Shown here: positions 25,894 through 35,207 of the stretch, one piece after another | How the letters are laid out: every line of letters begins with the position of its first letter | How positions within the stretch are numbered: position 1 is the stretch's first letter | Assembly (NCBI RefSeq): GCF_013408305.1 | Contig: NZ_JACBZS010000001.1 | Location: 1,240,001 to 1,304,000 of the forward strand | Length of the DNA: 64,000 bases | Direction: 5' to 3' | Source of the DNA: Naumannella cuiyingiana | GTDB taxonomy: Bacteria; Actinomycetota; Actinomycetes; Propionibacteriales; Propionibacteriaceae | Made by a program: the position numbers and the translations under genes | Notes under the pieces: model-generated | What the model was told of the DNA's origin: nothing | Database searches by the model: none | What the model saw: the letters and a program-made list of their open reading frames with translations, nothing else

Positions 25894-27221
25894 GCGTGTG
25901 CTCCCGTCGTCGCGGTCCGGGCGGGCGCCGCGAACAGCGCGCTGCGCTCGTAGGGGAACAGCTCCCACGCCGGGGTGTGGAAGCCCTGCTCGAACTCCTC
26001 GCGGAAGTACTTGATCGCCGAGGTCAGGCAAGCGACCGCGCCGTCGGCGAGCGCGCAGAACGAGCGGCCGCCGATGTTCTCGCACAGGTCGAGCATCTTC
26101 TCGATGTCGCCCTCGCGGCCCTCGCCGGCCTCGATCCGCATCAGGATCTGCACCAGCCACCACGAGCCCTCCCGGCACGGGGTGCACTTGCCACAGGACT
26201 CGTGCTTGTAGAACTCGATCCAGCGCAGCGTGCTGCGGACCACCGAGGTGGTCTCGTCGAAGCACTGCAGCGCCTTGGTGCCGAGCATCGTGCCGGCCCC
26301 GGCCATCCCCTCGTAGTCCAGCGGGATGTCCAGATGCTCGTCGGTGAGGATCGGCGTCGACGATCCGCCGGGGGTCCAGAACTTCAGTTGGTGACCCTCG
26401 CGCATCCCGCCGGTCAGTTCCAGCAGCTCGCGCAGGGTGATCCCGAGCGGCGCCTCGACCTGACCGGGCCGGGCGACGTGCCCGGACAGCGAGTACAGCG
26501 TCATCCCCTTGGACTTCTCGGTGCCCATCGAGGCAAACCATTCCGGTCCGTTGGCGATGATCGGCGGCACCGACGCGATCGACTCGACGTTGTTGATCAC
26601 CGTCGGGCTGGCGTACAAGCCGGCGACCGCCGGGAACGGCGGGCGCAGCCGCGGCTGACCGCGCCGACCCTCCAGCGAGTCCAGCAGCGCCGTCTCCTCG
26701 CCGCAGATGTAGGCACCGGCGCCGCTGTGCACGGTGACCTCCAGGTCATAGCCCGAGCCCAGGATGTTCTTGCCCGCGTAGCCGGCGGAGTACGCCTCGG
26801 CGACCGCCTGCTGCAGCCGGCGGGCGACGTGCAGCACCTCGCCGCGGACGTAGATGAACGCATGCGAGGCACCGATCGCATAGGAGGAGATGATCACGCC
26901 CTCGACCAGCGTGTGCGGGCTGGCCATCATCAGCGGGATGTCCTTGCAGGTGCCCGGCTCCGATTCGTCGGCGTTCACCACGAGGTACTTCGGGTTCGGG
27001 TTGTCCTTGGGGATGAACGACCACTTCATGCCCGTCGGGAAGCCGGCACCGCCGCGGCCGCGCAGGCCGGAGTCCTTGACCTCGGCGACGATCTCGTCCG
27101 GGGCCATCCGCAACGCGCGCCGCAGTGCGGCGTACCCGCCGGTGCGTTCGTAGTTGTTGATCTTCCACGCGCGCTCGTCGGCCCAGTTGGCACTGAGCAC
27201 CGGGGTGATCGGATCGGTCAC
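25890..27221 (-). CDS. nuoF: NADH-quinone oxidoreductase subunit F
   Basis: 443 aa. NADH and FMN site: RGRGGAGFPTGMKWSF, then NADESEPGTCKD. The N3 4Fe-4S ligands are ESCGKCTPCREG plus a distal Cys near GAVACLTS. The subunit takes the hydride from NADH to FMN. The GTG start overlaps the nuoE stop (GTGA); the upstream extension of the frame reads poorly and lies within nuoE. Confidence 0.97.
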   Translation of the reverse strand: MTDPITPVLSANWADERAWKINNYERTGGYAALRRALRMAPDEIVAEVKDSGLRGRGGAGFPTGMKWSFIPKDNPNPKYLVVNADESEPGTCKDIPLMMASPHTLVEGVIISSYAIGASHAFIYVRGEVLHVARRLQQAVAEAYSAGYAGKNILGSGYDLEVTVHSGAGAYICGEETALLDSLEGRRGQPRLRPPFPAVAGLYASPTVINNVESIASVPPIIANGPEWFASMGTEKSKGMTLYSLSGHVARPGQVEAPLGITLRELLELTGGMREGHQLKFWTPGGSSTPILTDEHLDIPLDYEGMAGAGTMLGTKALQCFDETTSVVRSTLRWIEFYKHESCGKCTPCREGSWWLVQILMRIEAGEGREGDIEKMLDLCENIGGRSFCALADGAVACLTSAIKYFREEFEQGFHTPAWELFPYERSALFAAPARTATTGAHA

Positions 27222-28000
27222 TTCGCGCTTCCTTCCTCGCGGTCGGTCCCGGCGTCGGCATCCGGCCCGCCTGCCCGGCCGGGCGCCTCGGGGGCGTGCC
27301 AGCCGCGCTCGTTGGCGATCTCCAGGCCGAGCAGCGACTCGGGCCCGGCGGCCGGGCCCTGGTCCGCGCGGCCGTCGCCGAAGCCGGCCAGCACCCGCTC
27401 GGCCTCGCGCCAGCTCGTGATCTCCGCGCCGCGCGGCGAGGCGACCGGCTGGTCGGCGCGCAGCGCGTCGACCAGGGCCACCGCCGATTCCGGATTCATG
27501 TTGTCGAAGAACTCCCAGTTGACCATCATCACCGGGGCGTAGTCGCAGGCGGCATTGCACTCGACATGCTCCAGCGTGATCGCGCCGTCGGCGGTCGTCT
27601 CGTCGAGCCCGACCCCGAGATGGTCCTGCAGGCCGGCCAGCAGCGCGTCGCCGCCCATGATCGCGCACAGCGCCGTGGTGCAGACACCGACCAGGTGCTT
27701 GCCCACCGGCTTGCGCTTGTACATCGTGTAGAAGGTCACTACGCCGCTCACCTCGGCCACCGAGATCTCGCAGATCTCCGCGCACGCCTCCATCGCCGAG
27801 GTGGTGATCCGCCCGAGCTGGCTCTGGCACAGGTGCAGCATCGGCAGCAGCGCCGACCGCTTCTGCGGGTAGCGCGCGGCGATCTCGCGCAGTTCGACCA
27901 GGGTCTGCTCGGTGAGCGAGCCCCGACCGCCGTTGTCGGCATCGTCGTCGTAGATGTCGTAGCCGCCGGAGTCGGGGAAATAGGTCTGGAAATGGCTCAC
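27218..28000 (-). CDS. nuoE: NADH-quinone oxidoreductase subunit E
   Basis: 260 aa thioredoxin-like 2Fe-2S subunit (cluster N1a), with ligands in [13 protein letters not shown] and [16 protein letters not shown]. The C-terminal ~70 residues after [15 protein letters not shown] are an actinobacterial extension of low complexity. ATGA overlap with nuoD. Confidence 0.96.
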   Translation of the reverse strand: MSHFQTYFPDSGGYDIYDDDADNGGRGSLTEQTLVELREIAARYPQKRSALLPMLHLCQSQLGRITTSAMEACAEICEISVAEVSGVVTFYTMYKRKPVGKHLVGVCTTALCAIMGGDALLAGLQDHLGVGLDETTADGAITLEHVECNAACDYAPVMMVNWEFFDNMNPESAVALVDALRADQPVASPRGAEITSWREAERVLAGFGDGRADQGPAAGPESLLGLEIANERGWHAPEAPGRAGGPDADAGTDREEGSAK

Positions 28001-29358
28001 CGGTCCACGCCCCCCATCACCGGGTCGATCGAGGCGACCGCGACCACCACATCGGAGACCATCGACCCCTCGCAGACCGCGGGCACCGCCTGCAGGTTGT
28101 TGAAGCTCGGGTCGCGGAAGTGCGCGCGCCAGGGCCGCGTACCGCCGTCGGAGACCACATGCGCGCCCATCTCGCCCTTGGGCGACTCGATCGGCACGTA
28201 CGCCTGACCCGGCGGCACCCGGAAGCCCTCGGTGACCAGCTTGAAGTGGTGGATCAGGGCCTCCATCGACTCGCCCATGATGTGCTTGATGTGCTCGGGG
28301 CTGTTGCCCAGCCCGTCATTGCCGAGGGAGAGCTGTGCGGGCCAGGCGATCTTCGGATCGTCGACCATCACCGGCTGCCCCGCAGTCGCCTTCAGCCGCT
28401 CGAAGGCCTGCTTGACGATCCGCAGCGACTGCCACATCTCCTCCTGGCGCACCCGGAACCGTCCGTAGGCATCCGCGGTGTCCCAGGTCGGCACGTCGAA
28501 CTCATAGGTCTCGTAGCCGCAGTAGGGCTGGGACTTGCGCAGGTCCCAGCCGAAGTCGGCCGAGCGCAGCATCGGCCCGGTGATGCCGAGCGCCATGCAG
28601 GAGGCCAGGTCGAGCTTGCCGACGCCGCCGAGCCGGCCGATGAAGATCGGGTTCTCGTTGCAGAACGCGGCATACTCCGGCAGCCGCTGCTCCAGCCAGG
28701 CGATCGTGTCGGCGATCTGGTCCATCCCGTGATCATCGACGTCGACCGCGACGCCGCCCGGACGGAAGTAGGCGTTGTTCATCCGCAGCCCGGTGACGGC
28801 CTCGAACACGTCGAGGATCTTCTCCCGGTCGCGGAAGCCGATCGTCATCACGGTCAGCGCGCCGATCTCCATGCCGCCGGTCGCGATGCAGACCAGGTGG
28901 GAGGAGATCCGGTTCAGCTCCATCATCAACACCCGCAGGATGTTCGCCCGCTCCGGGATGTCGGCCTCGATGCCCAGCAGCCGCTCCACGCTGAGGACGT
29001 AGGCGGCCTCCTGGTAGAACGGCGTCAGGTAGTCCATCCGGGTGCAGAAGGTGACGCCCTGGGTGAAGGTACGCACCTCCATGTTCTTCTCGATGCCGGT
29101 GTGCAGGTAGCCGATGCCGCACCGGGCCTCGACGACCGACTCCCCCTCCAGCTCCAGGATCAGCCGCAACACACCGTGCGTCGACGGGTGCTGCGGGCCC
29201 ATGTTGACCACCAGCCGCTCGTCGCCGCGCTCGGCCTGGGCCGCGACGATGGCGTCCCAGTCCGCGCCGGAGGCGGTGTAGACGGTGCCTTCCACCGCCT
29301 CGTCGGTCGGGGCGGCGTAGGGGTCGAACTGCTGATCGGTCTGCGTCTCGGTGCTCAT
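27997..29358 (-). CDS. nuoD: NADH-quinone oxidoreductase subunit D
   Basis: 453 aa, the 49-kDa subunit forming the quinone head-group site with Nuo[22 protein letters not shown] holds the conserved quinone-site His, and [20 protein letters not shown] follows. The first ~45 residues are an acidic extension before the domain. One-base overlap with the nuoC stop (TGATG). Confidence 0.97.
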   Translation of the reverse strand: MSTETQTDQQFDPYAAPTDEAVEGTVYTASGADWDAIVAAQAERGDERLVVNMGPQHPSTHGVLRLILELEGESVVEARCGIGYLHTGIEKNMEVRTFTQGVTFCTRMDYLTPFYQEAAYVLSVERLLGIEADIPERANILRVLMMELNRISSHLVCIATGGMEIGALTVMTIGFRDREKILDVFEAVTGLRMNNAYFRPGGVAVDVDDHGMDQIADTIAWLEQRLPEYAAFCNENPIFIGRLGGVGKLDLASCMALGITGPMLRSADFGWDLRKSQPYCGYETYEFDVPTWDTADAYGRFRVRQEEMWQSLRIVKQAFERLKATAGQPVMVDDPKIAWPAQLSLGNDGLGNSPEHIKHIMGESMEALIHHFKLVTEGFRVPPGQAYVPIESPKGEMGAHVVSDGGTRPWRAHFRDPSFNNLQAVPAVCEGSMVSDVVVAVASIDPVMGGVDR

Positions 29359-30197
29359 CAGGCATAGCTCCTGCGCTCGTCGGGCGGCGGGATCGTCGCC
29401 CCCTTGTACTCGACGGGAATCCCGCCGAGCGGGTAGTCCTTGCGCTGCGGGTGGCCGGGCCAGTCGTCCGGCATCAGGATCCGGGTCAGGGCCGGGTGAT
29501 CATCGAAGATCACGCCGAACATGTCCCAGGTCTCGCGCTCGTGCCAGTCGGCGGCCGGATAGGTGCCGACGACCGACGGGATGTGCGGATCGGCATCGGG
29601 GCAGGTCACCTCGACGCGCAGCCGCCGATTGTGGGTCATCGACTGCAGGTGGTACGCCACATGCAGCTCGGCGCCCACGTGCTCGGGGTAGTTGACGCCC
29701 GACACCGACGCGCAGTGCTCGAAGCGCAGCCAGGCATCGTCGCGCAGGACCGGCGCCAGCTCGGCCAGCTTCTCCCGCGGCACCAGCAGCGTCAGCTCGC
29801 CGCGGTCGACGACGACCTCGGCGACCGCTCCGGGCACCAGCTCGGCGATCCGGTCCACGACCTCGTCGAACCAGCCGCCGTAGGGGCGCGGCGAGCCGGC
29901 CGGGGGCTCGACCACCCGGCGTACCCGGCCATAACCGGAGGTGTCGCCGGAGCCGCGACCGCTGCCCCACATGCCCCGGCGGACCTTGGTCGCACCGCCG
30001 ACGCCCGCGCGCTGCTCGATCGCGCTCTGCTCGGCCGAGACCGCGATCTCCGGCGTCTCGTCGCCGGCCGGCGCGTCCTCGCGCTCGACGCCCGCCTTCG
30101 GCGCGGACTCCGCCGCGTCCGGCTTGTCGTCGATGGTCTTACCGGTCTCGGGCTTCTGGCCGGTCTCGGGCTTCTCGTCGGGGGTCTTGTCGCTCAC
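29358..30197 (-). CDS. nuoC: NADH-quinone oxidoreductase subunit C with extended N-terminus
   Basis: 279 aa. The C-terminal ~170 residues are the 30-kDa domain ([21 protein letters not shown] and [16 protein letters not shown]). The first ~100 residues are Lys/Glu/Pro-rich with repeated KPETG and DKPD motifs and look disordered. The start is the GTG in the GTGA overlap with nuoB. The longer open frame upstream lies inside nuoB. Confidence 0.95.
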   Translation of the reverse strand: MSDKTPDEKPETGQKPETGKTIDDKPDAAESAPKAGVEREDAPAGDETPEIAVSAEQSAIEQRAGVGGATKVRRGMWGSGRGSGDTSGYGRVRRVVEPPAGSPRPYGGWFDEVVDRIAELVPGAVAEVVVDRGELTLLVPREKLAELAPVLRDDAWLRFEHCASVSGVNYPEHVGAELHVAYHLQSMTHNRRLRVEVTCPDADPHIPSVVGTYPAADWHERETWDMFGVIFDDHPALTRILMPDDWPGHPQRKDYPLGGIPVEYKGATIPPPDERRSYA

Positions 30198-30748
30198 CGC
30201 AGCAGCCCCTTCATCTCGTGCGTCGGCGTGGCCGTCAGCGCCTCGCGCTCGCGCTCGGTGATCTCGGCCTCGGCATTCGAGCCGATCTTCTGCCGCTGGA
30301 CGATCTCGCGCAGCTTGAACATCCCGTCGATCAACATCTCCGGACGCGGCGGGCAGCCGGGCACGTACATGTCGACCGGCACCACGTGATCGACGCCCTG
30401 GACGATCGCGTAGTTGTTGAACATGCCGCCGGAGCTGGCGCACACGCCCATCGAGAGCACGAACTTCGGGTTCGGCATCTGGTCATAGATCTGACGCAGC
30501 ACCGGCGCCATCTTCTGGCTGACCCGGCCGGCGACGATCATCAGGTCGGCCTGCCGCGGGGAGGCGCGGAACACCTCCTGGCCCCAGCGGCCGGAGTCGT
30601 AGCGCGGCGCACCGTAGGTCATCATCTCGATCGCGCAGCAGGCGAGCCCGAAGGTCGCCGGCCAGAACGAGGCCTGGCGCATCCAGCCGAACAGGCCCTC
30701 GACGGTCGTCAGCAGCACGCCGCTGGGGAGCTTCTCCTCAACACCCAT
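30194..30748 (-). CDS. nuoB: NADH-quinone oxidoreductase subunit B
   Basis: 184 aa, carries the terminal cluster N2. The adjacent-cysteine motif [11 protein letters not shown] plus Cys in [12 protein letters not shown] and in VPGCPPRPE supply the four ligands. 23-nt gap to nuoA with its own ribosome binding site. Confidence 0.98.
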   Translation of the reverse strand: MGVEEKLPSGVLLTTVEGLFGWMRQASFWPATFGLACCAIEMMTYGAPRYDSGRWGQEVFRASPRQADLMIVAGRVSQKMAPVLRQIYDQMPNPKFVLSMGVCASSGGMFNNYAIVQGVDHVVPVDMYVPGCPPRPEMLIDGMFKLREIVQRQKIGSNAEAEITEREREALTATPTHEMKGLLR

Positions 30749-30771
30749 CTCTCAGTTCCCTTCCCCAGCCC

Positions 30772-31134
30772 TCAGTCCCATTCGAGACCGCCGCGGCGGA
30801 GTTCGTAGAAGTAGGCGATCATCACCACGGCCACGAAGATCACGACCTGGACCAGGGCGAAGGTGCCGAGCTGGTTGCTGCTCACCGCCCACGGATACAA
30901 GAAGACGATCTCGATGTCGAAGATGATGAACATCATCGCCGTGACGTAGTACTTGACGGGGAACCGGCCGCCGCCCACCGGCTGCGGGGTCGGCTCGATG
31001 CCGCACTCGTAGGAGTCGTACTTGGCGCGGTTCCAGCGCTGCGGCCCGACGAGCATGCTGGTGATCACCGAGACCGCGACGAAGCCCGCAGCTATCACCA
31101 ACAGCACCAGCAGTGGTGCGTACGGATCGTTCAT
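30772..31134 (-). CDS. nuoA: NADH-quinone oxidoreductase subunit A
   Basis: 120 aa, three membrane helices with the conserved loop KYDSYECGIEPTPQPVGGGRF between the first two and FDIEIVFLYPWAV in the second. First gene of the nuo set. The menJ-like gene ends 43 nt upstream on the same strand, so nuo is probably transcribed from its promoter or from this short gap. Confidence 0.97.
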   Translation of the reverse strand: MNDPYAPLLVLLVIAAGFVAVSVITSMLVGPQRWNRAKYDSYECGIEPTPQPVGGGRFPVKYYVTAMMFIIFDIEIVFLYPWAVSSNQLGTFALVQVVIFVAVVMIAYFYELRRGGLEWD

Positions 31135-31177
31135 GCCCGTCCTTCCCGGTTCGTCCCGCTCGTCATCGCCCCGGCGC

Positions 31178-32452
31178 TCATGCTGACGGGGCGATCTTGG
31201 AGAGGCCGTTGATGATCTTGTCCATCGCGTCGCCGTCGGAGGCGTCGGTCAGGTTGGCCAGCAGCTTCAGCGTGAAGCGCATCAGGGTACGCCGCGGCAG
31301 ACCGTAGCGGGTACACAGCCGCATCACCTGCGGATTGCCGATCAGCTTCACGAAGATGGTGCCGAGCCGGTAGTAGCCGCCGAGGCGGTCCGACAGGGCG
31401 GTCGGGTAGCCGCGCAGGGCGCGCTCGGCGCTCGGCGTACCCACCCCGCGGTAGTGGGCCTCGGCGATCGCGTCGGCGGCCAGCTCGGCCGACTCCATGG
31501 CGTACGCGATGCCCTCGCCGTTGAACGGATTGACCATGCCGCCCGCATCGCCGATCAACAACAGCCCGCGGGTGTAGTGCGGCGTGCGGTTGAAACCCAT
31601 CGGCAGGGCGGCGCCGCGGACCGGGATGGTCCGGTTCTGTTCGCGGAAGCCCCACTCGGCGGGGGTGTTGTCCAGCCAGCGCTGGAGCAGGTCCTTGTAG
31701 TCGGTCTTGCCGAAGGCCGAGGAGGTGTTCAGGATGCCGAGGCCGACATTGCAGGTGCCGTCGCCCATCCCGAAGATCCAGCCGTAGCCCGGGAGCAGAT
31801 CGGACTGACCCGGCTTGCCGTCCCACAGCTCCAGCCACGACTCGAGGTAGTCGTCGTTGGTCCGCGGGCTCGTGTAGTAGGTCCGCACGGCCACGCCCAT
31901 CGGCCGGTTGTCCTTCTTCTGCAGGCCCATCGCGACGCTAAGCCGGGTCGAGTTGCCGTCGGCGGCGACCACCAGCGGAGCGAGGAAGGTACGCCCGTCT
32001 CGCGTCCGGACGCCCCGGATCCGGCCCGTGCGCTCGTCGAGGACCGGCTCGGTGACGTTGCAGTTCTCCAGCATCTTCGCCCCCGCGGCCACCGCATGCT
32101 TGGCCAGCAGGTCGTCGAAGTCGGCGCGCGGGCGGACCAGGCCGTAAGGCGGGAAGTCCGTCAGGTCGGGCCAGTTCAGCTCGAACGGCCGGTCGCCGCC
32201 GTAGATCCGCAGGCCCTTGTTGTGCAGCCAACCCGCCTGCTCGGAGGTGTCGATCCCGAGGCGGATGAGCTGCCGGGTGGCGCGCGGGGTGAGGCCGTCG
32301 CCGCAGACCTTCTCGCGCGGGAAGGCAGACTTCTCCAACAGCAGCACGTCGAGACCGCGGCGGGCCAGGTAGGCGGCGGCCGTCGAGCCTGCCGGCCCGG
32401 CCCCGACGACGATGACGTCGGCCTCCGCCTCCGCGGCGAGACCCTGGGTCAT
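31178..32452 (-). CDS. Geranylgeranyl reductase family flavoprotein (MenJ-like)
   Basis: 424 aa. FAD site VIVVGAGPAGSTAAAYLARRG, the family motif REKVCGDGLTPRATRQL, and LLIGDAGGMVNPFNGEGIAYA. In mycobacteria MenJ reduces one isoprene unit of the menaquinone tail; homologs next to nuoA are common in actinobacteria, where the same role is inferred. Other members reduce geranylgeranyl chains of archaeal lipids or chlorophyll. AGGAG precedes the ATG by 5 nt. Probably the first gene of the nuo transcript. Confidence 0.85.
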   Translation of the reverse strand: MTQGLAAEAEADVIVVGAGPAGSTAAAYLARRGLDVLLLEKSAFPREKVCGDGLTPRATRQLIRLGIDTSEQAGWLHNKGLRIYGGDRPFELNWPDLTDFPPYGLVRPRADFDDLLAKHAVAAGAKMLENCNVTEPVLDERTGRIRGVRTRDGRTFLAPLVVAADGNSTRLSVAMGLQKKDNRPMGVAVRTYYTSPRTNDDYLESWLELWDGKPGQSDLLPGYGWIFGMGDGTCNVGLGILNTSSAFGKTDYKDLLQRWLDNTPAEWGFREQNRTIPVRGAALPMGFNRTPHYTRGLLLIGDAGGMVNPFNGEGIAYAMESAELAADAIAEAHYRGVGTPSAERALRGYPTALSDRLGGYYRLGTIFVKLIGNPQVMRLCTRYGLPRRTLMRFTLKLLANLTDASDGDAMDKIINGLSKIAPSA

Positions 32453-32460
32453 TGCAACTC

Positions 32461-32511
32461 CTGCTCGTGAGAACTGCTCGTGAAAGAGTTCACTAACTCG
32501 TCAGCAGTCTA
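32461..32511 (-). promoter_or_regulatory. Leader and putative promoter of the menJ-nuo operon
   Basis: A -10-like TAGACT (minus strand, 32511-32506) gives a leader of ~45 nt. The leader holds a direct repeat CTGCTCGTGA (32461-32470 and 32474-32483) and a palindrome GTGAA-N4-TTCAC (32480-32493), a possible operator. No good -35 was seen. Confidence 0.35.
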
Positions 32512-32634
32512 GGCCCTCCGTACGCCGCCGCGCATCCGGCACGACGCCGGCGTACCCGGCCTTGACTAGGGAAAATGCCGCCGATTTTCGCAACGCTCGT
32601 GTTGATGAAATTGACCGGGGCACGCGCGCGGCGG

Positions 32635-32946
32635 TCAGCCGTCCCGGCGCAGCCGATCTTCCAGGATCGCGGCCTGCACGCGCAGCGCGCCCAGCAACTC
32701 GTGATCCTCCACCGCCGTGGCCTGCAACTCCCACCGGGCGCCGTCGCCGTCGCGCACCTTGACCAGCGCGGCCACGCCGACCGCGCCGTCGGGAAGATCG
32801 AGATAGGCGACGCGACCCGACACCGCCGGGTAGCCCTCGGGCGCGGTCGCGGCTCGGGGTGTCCTGGCCCGCGCGGGGTCCCCGGCCGCCTCGACGTCAC
32901 TGCCCCAGCCGGCCGAGCGGGCGGCCGTCAACGGTTCAGGTTCCAT
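32635..32946 (-). CDS. Small hypothetical protein
   Basis: 103 aa from the ATG at 32946. The N-terminal half is Ala/Pro/Arg-rich; the C-terminal half (VAYLDLPDGAVGVAALVKV and LGALRVQAAILEDRL) looks folded and ends in a helix. No signal peptide, no cysteines, family not recognised. It diverges from the beta-helix gene. The frame could start earlier (33060), but that part runs into the divergent promoter region. Confidence 0.55.
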   Translation of the reverse strand: MEPEPLTAARSAGWGSDVEAAGDPARARTPRAATAPEGYPAVSGRVAYLDLPDGAVGVAALVKVRDGDGARWELQATAVEDHELLGALRVQAAILEDRLRRDG

Positions 32947-33085
32947 GGTGCTTCGACTTCTCTCGCGGTTCGACACGTTCGCCCCGAAGCGTAACCGGGC
33001 CGACGGGAAGCGCAACCCCGGCGGCGGCGGCATCCGGCGGACGAAGCCGTTCATGATCAAATCTCATCCGGCCTCCGACCACCCT

Positions 33086-33116
33086 TGCAATCATCCAACC
33101 AATGCTGCTTGGATGC
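33086..33116 (+). promoter_or_regulatory. Promoter with overlapping inverted repeat
   Basis: TTGCAA (33086-33091) and TTGGAT (33110-33115) could serve as -35 and -10 with 18-nt spacing. CATCCAA (33093-33099) and TTGGATG (33110-33116) form a perfect 7-bp inverted repeat with a 10-nt centre overlapping the spacer, a likely repressor operator for the glycan-degradation genes. Confidence 0.5.
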
Positions 33117-33145
33117 TGGGAAAGCGCTCGATGAGGAGTAGCCCC

Positions 33146-35200
33146 ATGCCGATCCCCCCACGCCACGACGTCGCTCGCCCGCGCCGCCGAATCGGCCTTC
33201 GCCTGGCCGGCGCCATCCTCGCGACGGCCATCCCGATCGCTCTCGTCGGCTTCCCGGGCAGCGCCGAGAGCGCCCCCAGAGGTCGGACCTGGACGGTCGA
33301 CCAGGTCCGGGGAACCGAGCAGCAGAACCGCACCGGCCTGCCGGGCAACGGCAGCCGGGGCCGACCGTTCGCCACCATCGCCGATTGCGCGGCACAGGCC
33401 CGCCCGGGCGATGCCTGCGAGATCGGCGACGGCACCTACCGCGAGACGGTGCGGCCCGCGCGCTCGGGATCGCCCGGCTCCCCGATCACCTTCCGGAAGG
33501 CTCCCCGGGCGAAGAAGGTGGTGATCAGCGGCGCCGATCCCGTCACGGGTTGGGAACGCGATGCCGAGAACCCGCGGCTGTGGTCGGCGCCCGCCGACCT
33601 CGCGCCCGGCTACGACGCCACCGTCGATCCCGACAACACCACCCTGGCGGCCAACCAGATCTTCGCCGACGGCACCGCACTGCCCGAGGCCCAGTTCCCC
33701 AACACCGGCCTGGACCCCATGGAACCGACCTTCGCCAAGGTCTCCGCGGTGACCACCGGCGGCGCCGAGGGCACCTTCACCGCCCGCTCGTTGCCGAGCG
33801 GCCTCGGTGATCTGACGGGCGCCTCGATCACCTTCTTCGGCGGCTGGACGGCCCTGTCCGGCGAGGTCACCGCCAACGACGGTCAGGCGATCTCCTATGC
33901 GCTGCCGCCGGCGGACCCACCCCTCTACCCCCAGGCCGGCGGCGACTACAGCAATGTCAACTTCCGGTTGATCGGCAAGCGCGCCTTCCTCGACGCCGAG
34001 CACGAGTGGTTCTACGACGCGGCGGCAAAACGCCTGTCGATGATCACCGACGGCACCGCCCCGGCCCGGATCGAGGCCAAGCAGCGCAACTATGCGGTCG
34101 ACCTCGCCGGGCGTACCGACATCGAACTGGCCGGATTGTCGATCAACGCGGCCACGGTACGCACCGACGACGACTCGGCCCGAATCAAGATCACAGGCCT
34201 CGATGCGCGCTATGTCTCGCATTTCATGACCGCGCAGTACGACGACTCACTGCCCTACCACGGCGCCTACGACGCGGCGCACAAGATGGACACCGGGATC
34301 ATCCTGCGCGGCCGCGACAACACGCTGGCCGACTCGCGCATCGCACTGTCGACGGGTTCCGGGGTGGCAGTGTCGGGCAGCGGGCACACCGTGACCAACA
34401 ATCTGATCACCGACATCGCCTACGGCGGCTACTACACCGCGCCGGTCACCGTGCAGGGTGGGTCGTCGAATCTCACGATCACCCGCAACACCATGTACGG
34501 CGCCGGTCGCGACGGCATCAACGTGAACAGCAACGTGCCCGAACTGCAGTCGCTCACCGACAGCGAGATCGCCTACAACGACATCTCCGCCTACGCCGTC
34601 ACCCAGTCCGACCTGGGCGGCCTCTACGTCTGCTGCACGGTCGACATGACCGACACCCGGGTGAGCTACAACCGGATCCACGACCCCGCGACGGCCGGCG
34701 TCGGCATCTACATCGACAACTACAGCTTCAATCCGCTGATCGATCACAACGTGGTGGACTCCGGCCCCAGCCCGGCCCTGATGCTGAACGGCGGCAAGAA
34801 CTACCGGATCTTCAACAACACGGTCGTCGACGCCGGCGACATGTGGTTCACCTACCGGATCACCGATCTGACCGGGACCGTCGCGCGCAACAACGTGCTG
34901 ACGTCGAAGATCGACGCCGCCCAGCCCAACGGCACCTTCGACCACAACCTGACCGGTGCGCCGAGCCAGACGTGGGTCGACGCGGACGGCGATGACTTCC
35001 GGCTCGCGCCGAACTCACCCGCGCGCGGCGCCGGTGTCGCCATTCCCGGCATCACCCGCCCGGACAGCGGGCCGGCCGATCTCGGCGCCTACGAAGGCGA
35101 CGACGCCTGGACCGCCGGCTGCGACCGCGCCCGTCCCGGGTGCGACAGCGCCGATGCGCCCGACTACACCGGTGCGGTGATCACCCCCGACCCCGAGTGA
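33146..35200 (+). CDS. Secreted right-handed beta-helix protein, carbohydrate-active
   Basis: 684 aa. A signal peptide fits residues 1-43 (Arg-rich start, LAGAILATAIPIALVGF, then AESA). The body from ~300 to 620 has parallel beta-helix rungs (GSGHTVTNNLITDIAYGGYY, NLTITRNTMYGAGRDGINVN, NPLIDHNVVDSG, YRIFNNTVVDAG), as in pectate lyases and many polysaccharide lyases or glycosidases. The N-terminal GDGTYRETVRPARSGSPGSP resembles DUF1565-type starts. GAGGAG lies 8 nt before the ATG; an in-frame ATG at 33131 is less likely. Ends 7 nt before the fucosidase start, so they form an operon. Substrate unknown. Confidence 0.8.
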   Translation: MPIPPRHDVARPRRRIGLRLAGAILATAIPIALVGFPGSAESAPRGRTWTVDQVRGTEQQNRTGLPGNGSRGRPFATIADCAAQARPGDACEIGDGTYRETVRPARSGSPGSPITFRKAPRAKKVVISGADPVTGWERDAENPRLWSAPADLAPGYDATVDPDNTTLAANQIFADGTALPEAQFPNTGLDPMEPTFAKVSAVTTGGAEGTFTARSLPSGLGDLTGASITFFGGWTALSGEVTANDGQAISYALPPADPPLYPQAGGDYSNVNFRLIGKRAFLDAEHEWFYDAAAKRLSMITDGTAPARIEAKQRNYAVDLAGRTDIELAGLSINAATVRTDDDSARIKITGLDARYVSHFMTAQYDDSLPYHGAYDAAHKMDTGIILRGRDNTLADSRIALSTGSGVAVSGSGHTVTNNLITDIAYGGYYTAPVTVQGGSSNLTITRNTMYGAGRDGINVNSNVPELQSLTDSEIAYNDISAYAVTQSDLGGLYVCCTVDMTDTRVSYNRIHDPATAGVGIYIDNYSFNPLIDHNVVDSGPSPALMLNGGKNYRIFNNTVVDAGDMWFTYRITDLTGTVARNNVLTSKIDAAQPNGTFDHNLTGAPSQTWVDADGDDFRLAPNSPARGAGVAIPGITRPDSGPADLGAYEGDDAWTAGCDRARPGCDSADAPDYTGAVITPDPE

Positions 35201-35207
35201 GGAAACC

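Noticed and set aside
32945-33145. Earlier start for the beta-helix protein at 32945 or ATG 33131.
   Set aside because: The earlier region contains the promoter and operator; GAGGAG lies 8 nt before 33146 and the signal peptide fits that start.
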